Assembly (NCBI GenBank): GCA_002396485.1
Contig: DGXZ01000062.1
Coordinates: forward strand, 15,376-57,391
DNA length: 42,016 nt
Direction of reading: 5' to 3'
DNA from: Spartobacteria bacterium UBA5019
GTDB taxonomy: Bacteria > Verrucomicrobiota > Verrucomicrobiia > Chthoniobacterales > Terrimicrobiaceae
The position numbers were made by a program, and so were the translations under genes. Below, in pieces: positions 41,989-42,016 of the stretch (its first letter is position 1; every line of letters starts with the position of its first letter). The notes under the pieces are model-generated. The model saw nothing but the letters and a program-made list of their open reading frames with translations. It was not told the DNA's origin and did not search any database.

Positions 41989-42016
41989 GAGCCGAGCGGG
42001 AGCGAGCGAGTCAAAG

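Overview
This is a GC-rich bacterial chromosome segment carrying mostly core genes with a few small accessory insertions. The rpsL-rpsG-fusA cluster, complex I genes, MlaEFD module, pheST, a monomeric isocitrate dehydrogenase, very few Shine-Dalgarno (SD) sequences and intergenic palindromic repeats fit a Gram-negative of the PVC group. Verrucomicrobiota is my best guess. It rests on general gene content and style, not on a marker search.

Layout. 1-5042: the end of an MsbA-type ABC exporter (cut by the window edge), a KimA/Kup-like permease with a USP tail, tRNA-dihydrouridine synthase and an NTF2-like lipoprotein. 5217-8429: rpsL, rpsG, a strong terminator, then fusA and a second terminator; no tuf gene follows. 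8483-13059: a non-coding gap, monomeric NADP isocitrate dehydrogenase, and a tandem pair of SAM-domain plus formylglycine-generating-enzyme-like proteins, the second destroyed by a TAG. 13060-14910: an accessory island with an Rpn-family nuclease gene between two direct copies of a composite repeat containing small TGCC-loop palindromes.

14911-22064 (minus strand) is a tight operon, nuoI-J-K-L-M-N, followed by an MTH1-like Nudix hydrolase and a small membrane protein. nuoA-H are not here; a secreted coiled-coil/TPR protein lies upstream instead. 24427-27139 holds a small conserved-looking protein and mlaE-mlaF-mlaD, coupled by short overlaps. 27210-32286: a single-frame fusion of a low-molecular-weight phosphatase to serine hydroxymethyltransferase, shikimate kinase on the opposite strand, an M24 peptidase and prfC. 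32290-33831: a TauE-type permease whose last 24 codons plus stop are duplicated on the far side of a VapBC-like toxin-antitoxin pair; the toxin looks internally deleted.

33835-38147 (minus) is a two-gene glycan operon. Its first gene is a 1100-residue protein joining a GH18-like domain, a NodB deacetylase and a processive GT2 synthase; its second is a secreted GH26-like glycosidase. 38555-41915 is pheS-pheT (minus). No tRNA, rRNA, CRISPR array or prophage was seen.

Main points for a second look: the GH18-NodB-GT2 protein as a possible one-chain counterpart of the PgaB/PgaC exopolysaccharide machinery, the phosphatase-SHMT fusion, the tauE-tail duplication around vapBC, the Rpn gene inside repeats with a possible internal start, and the broken SAM-FGE paralogue.
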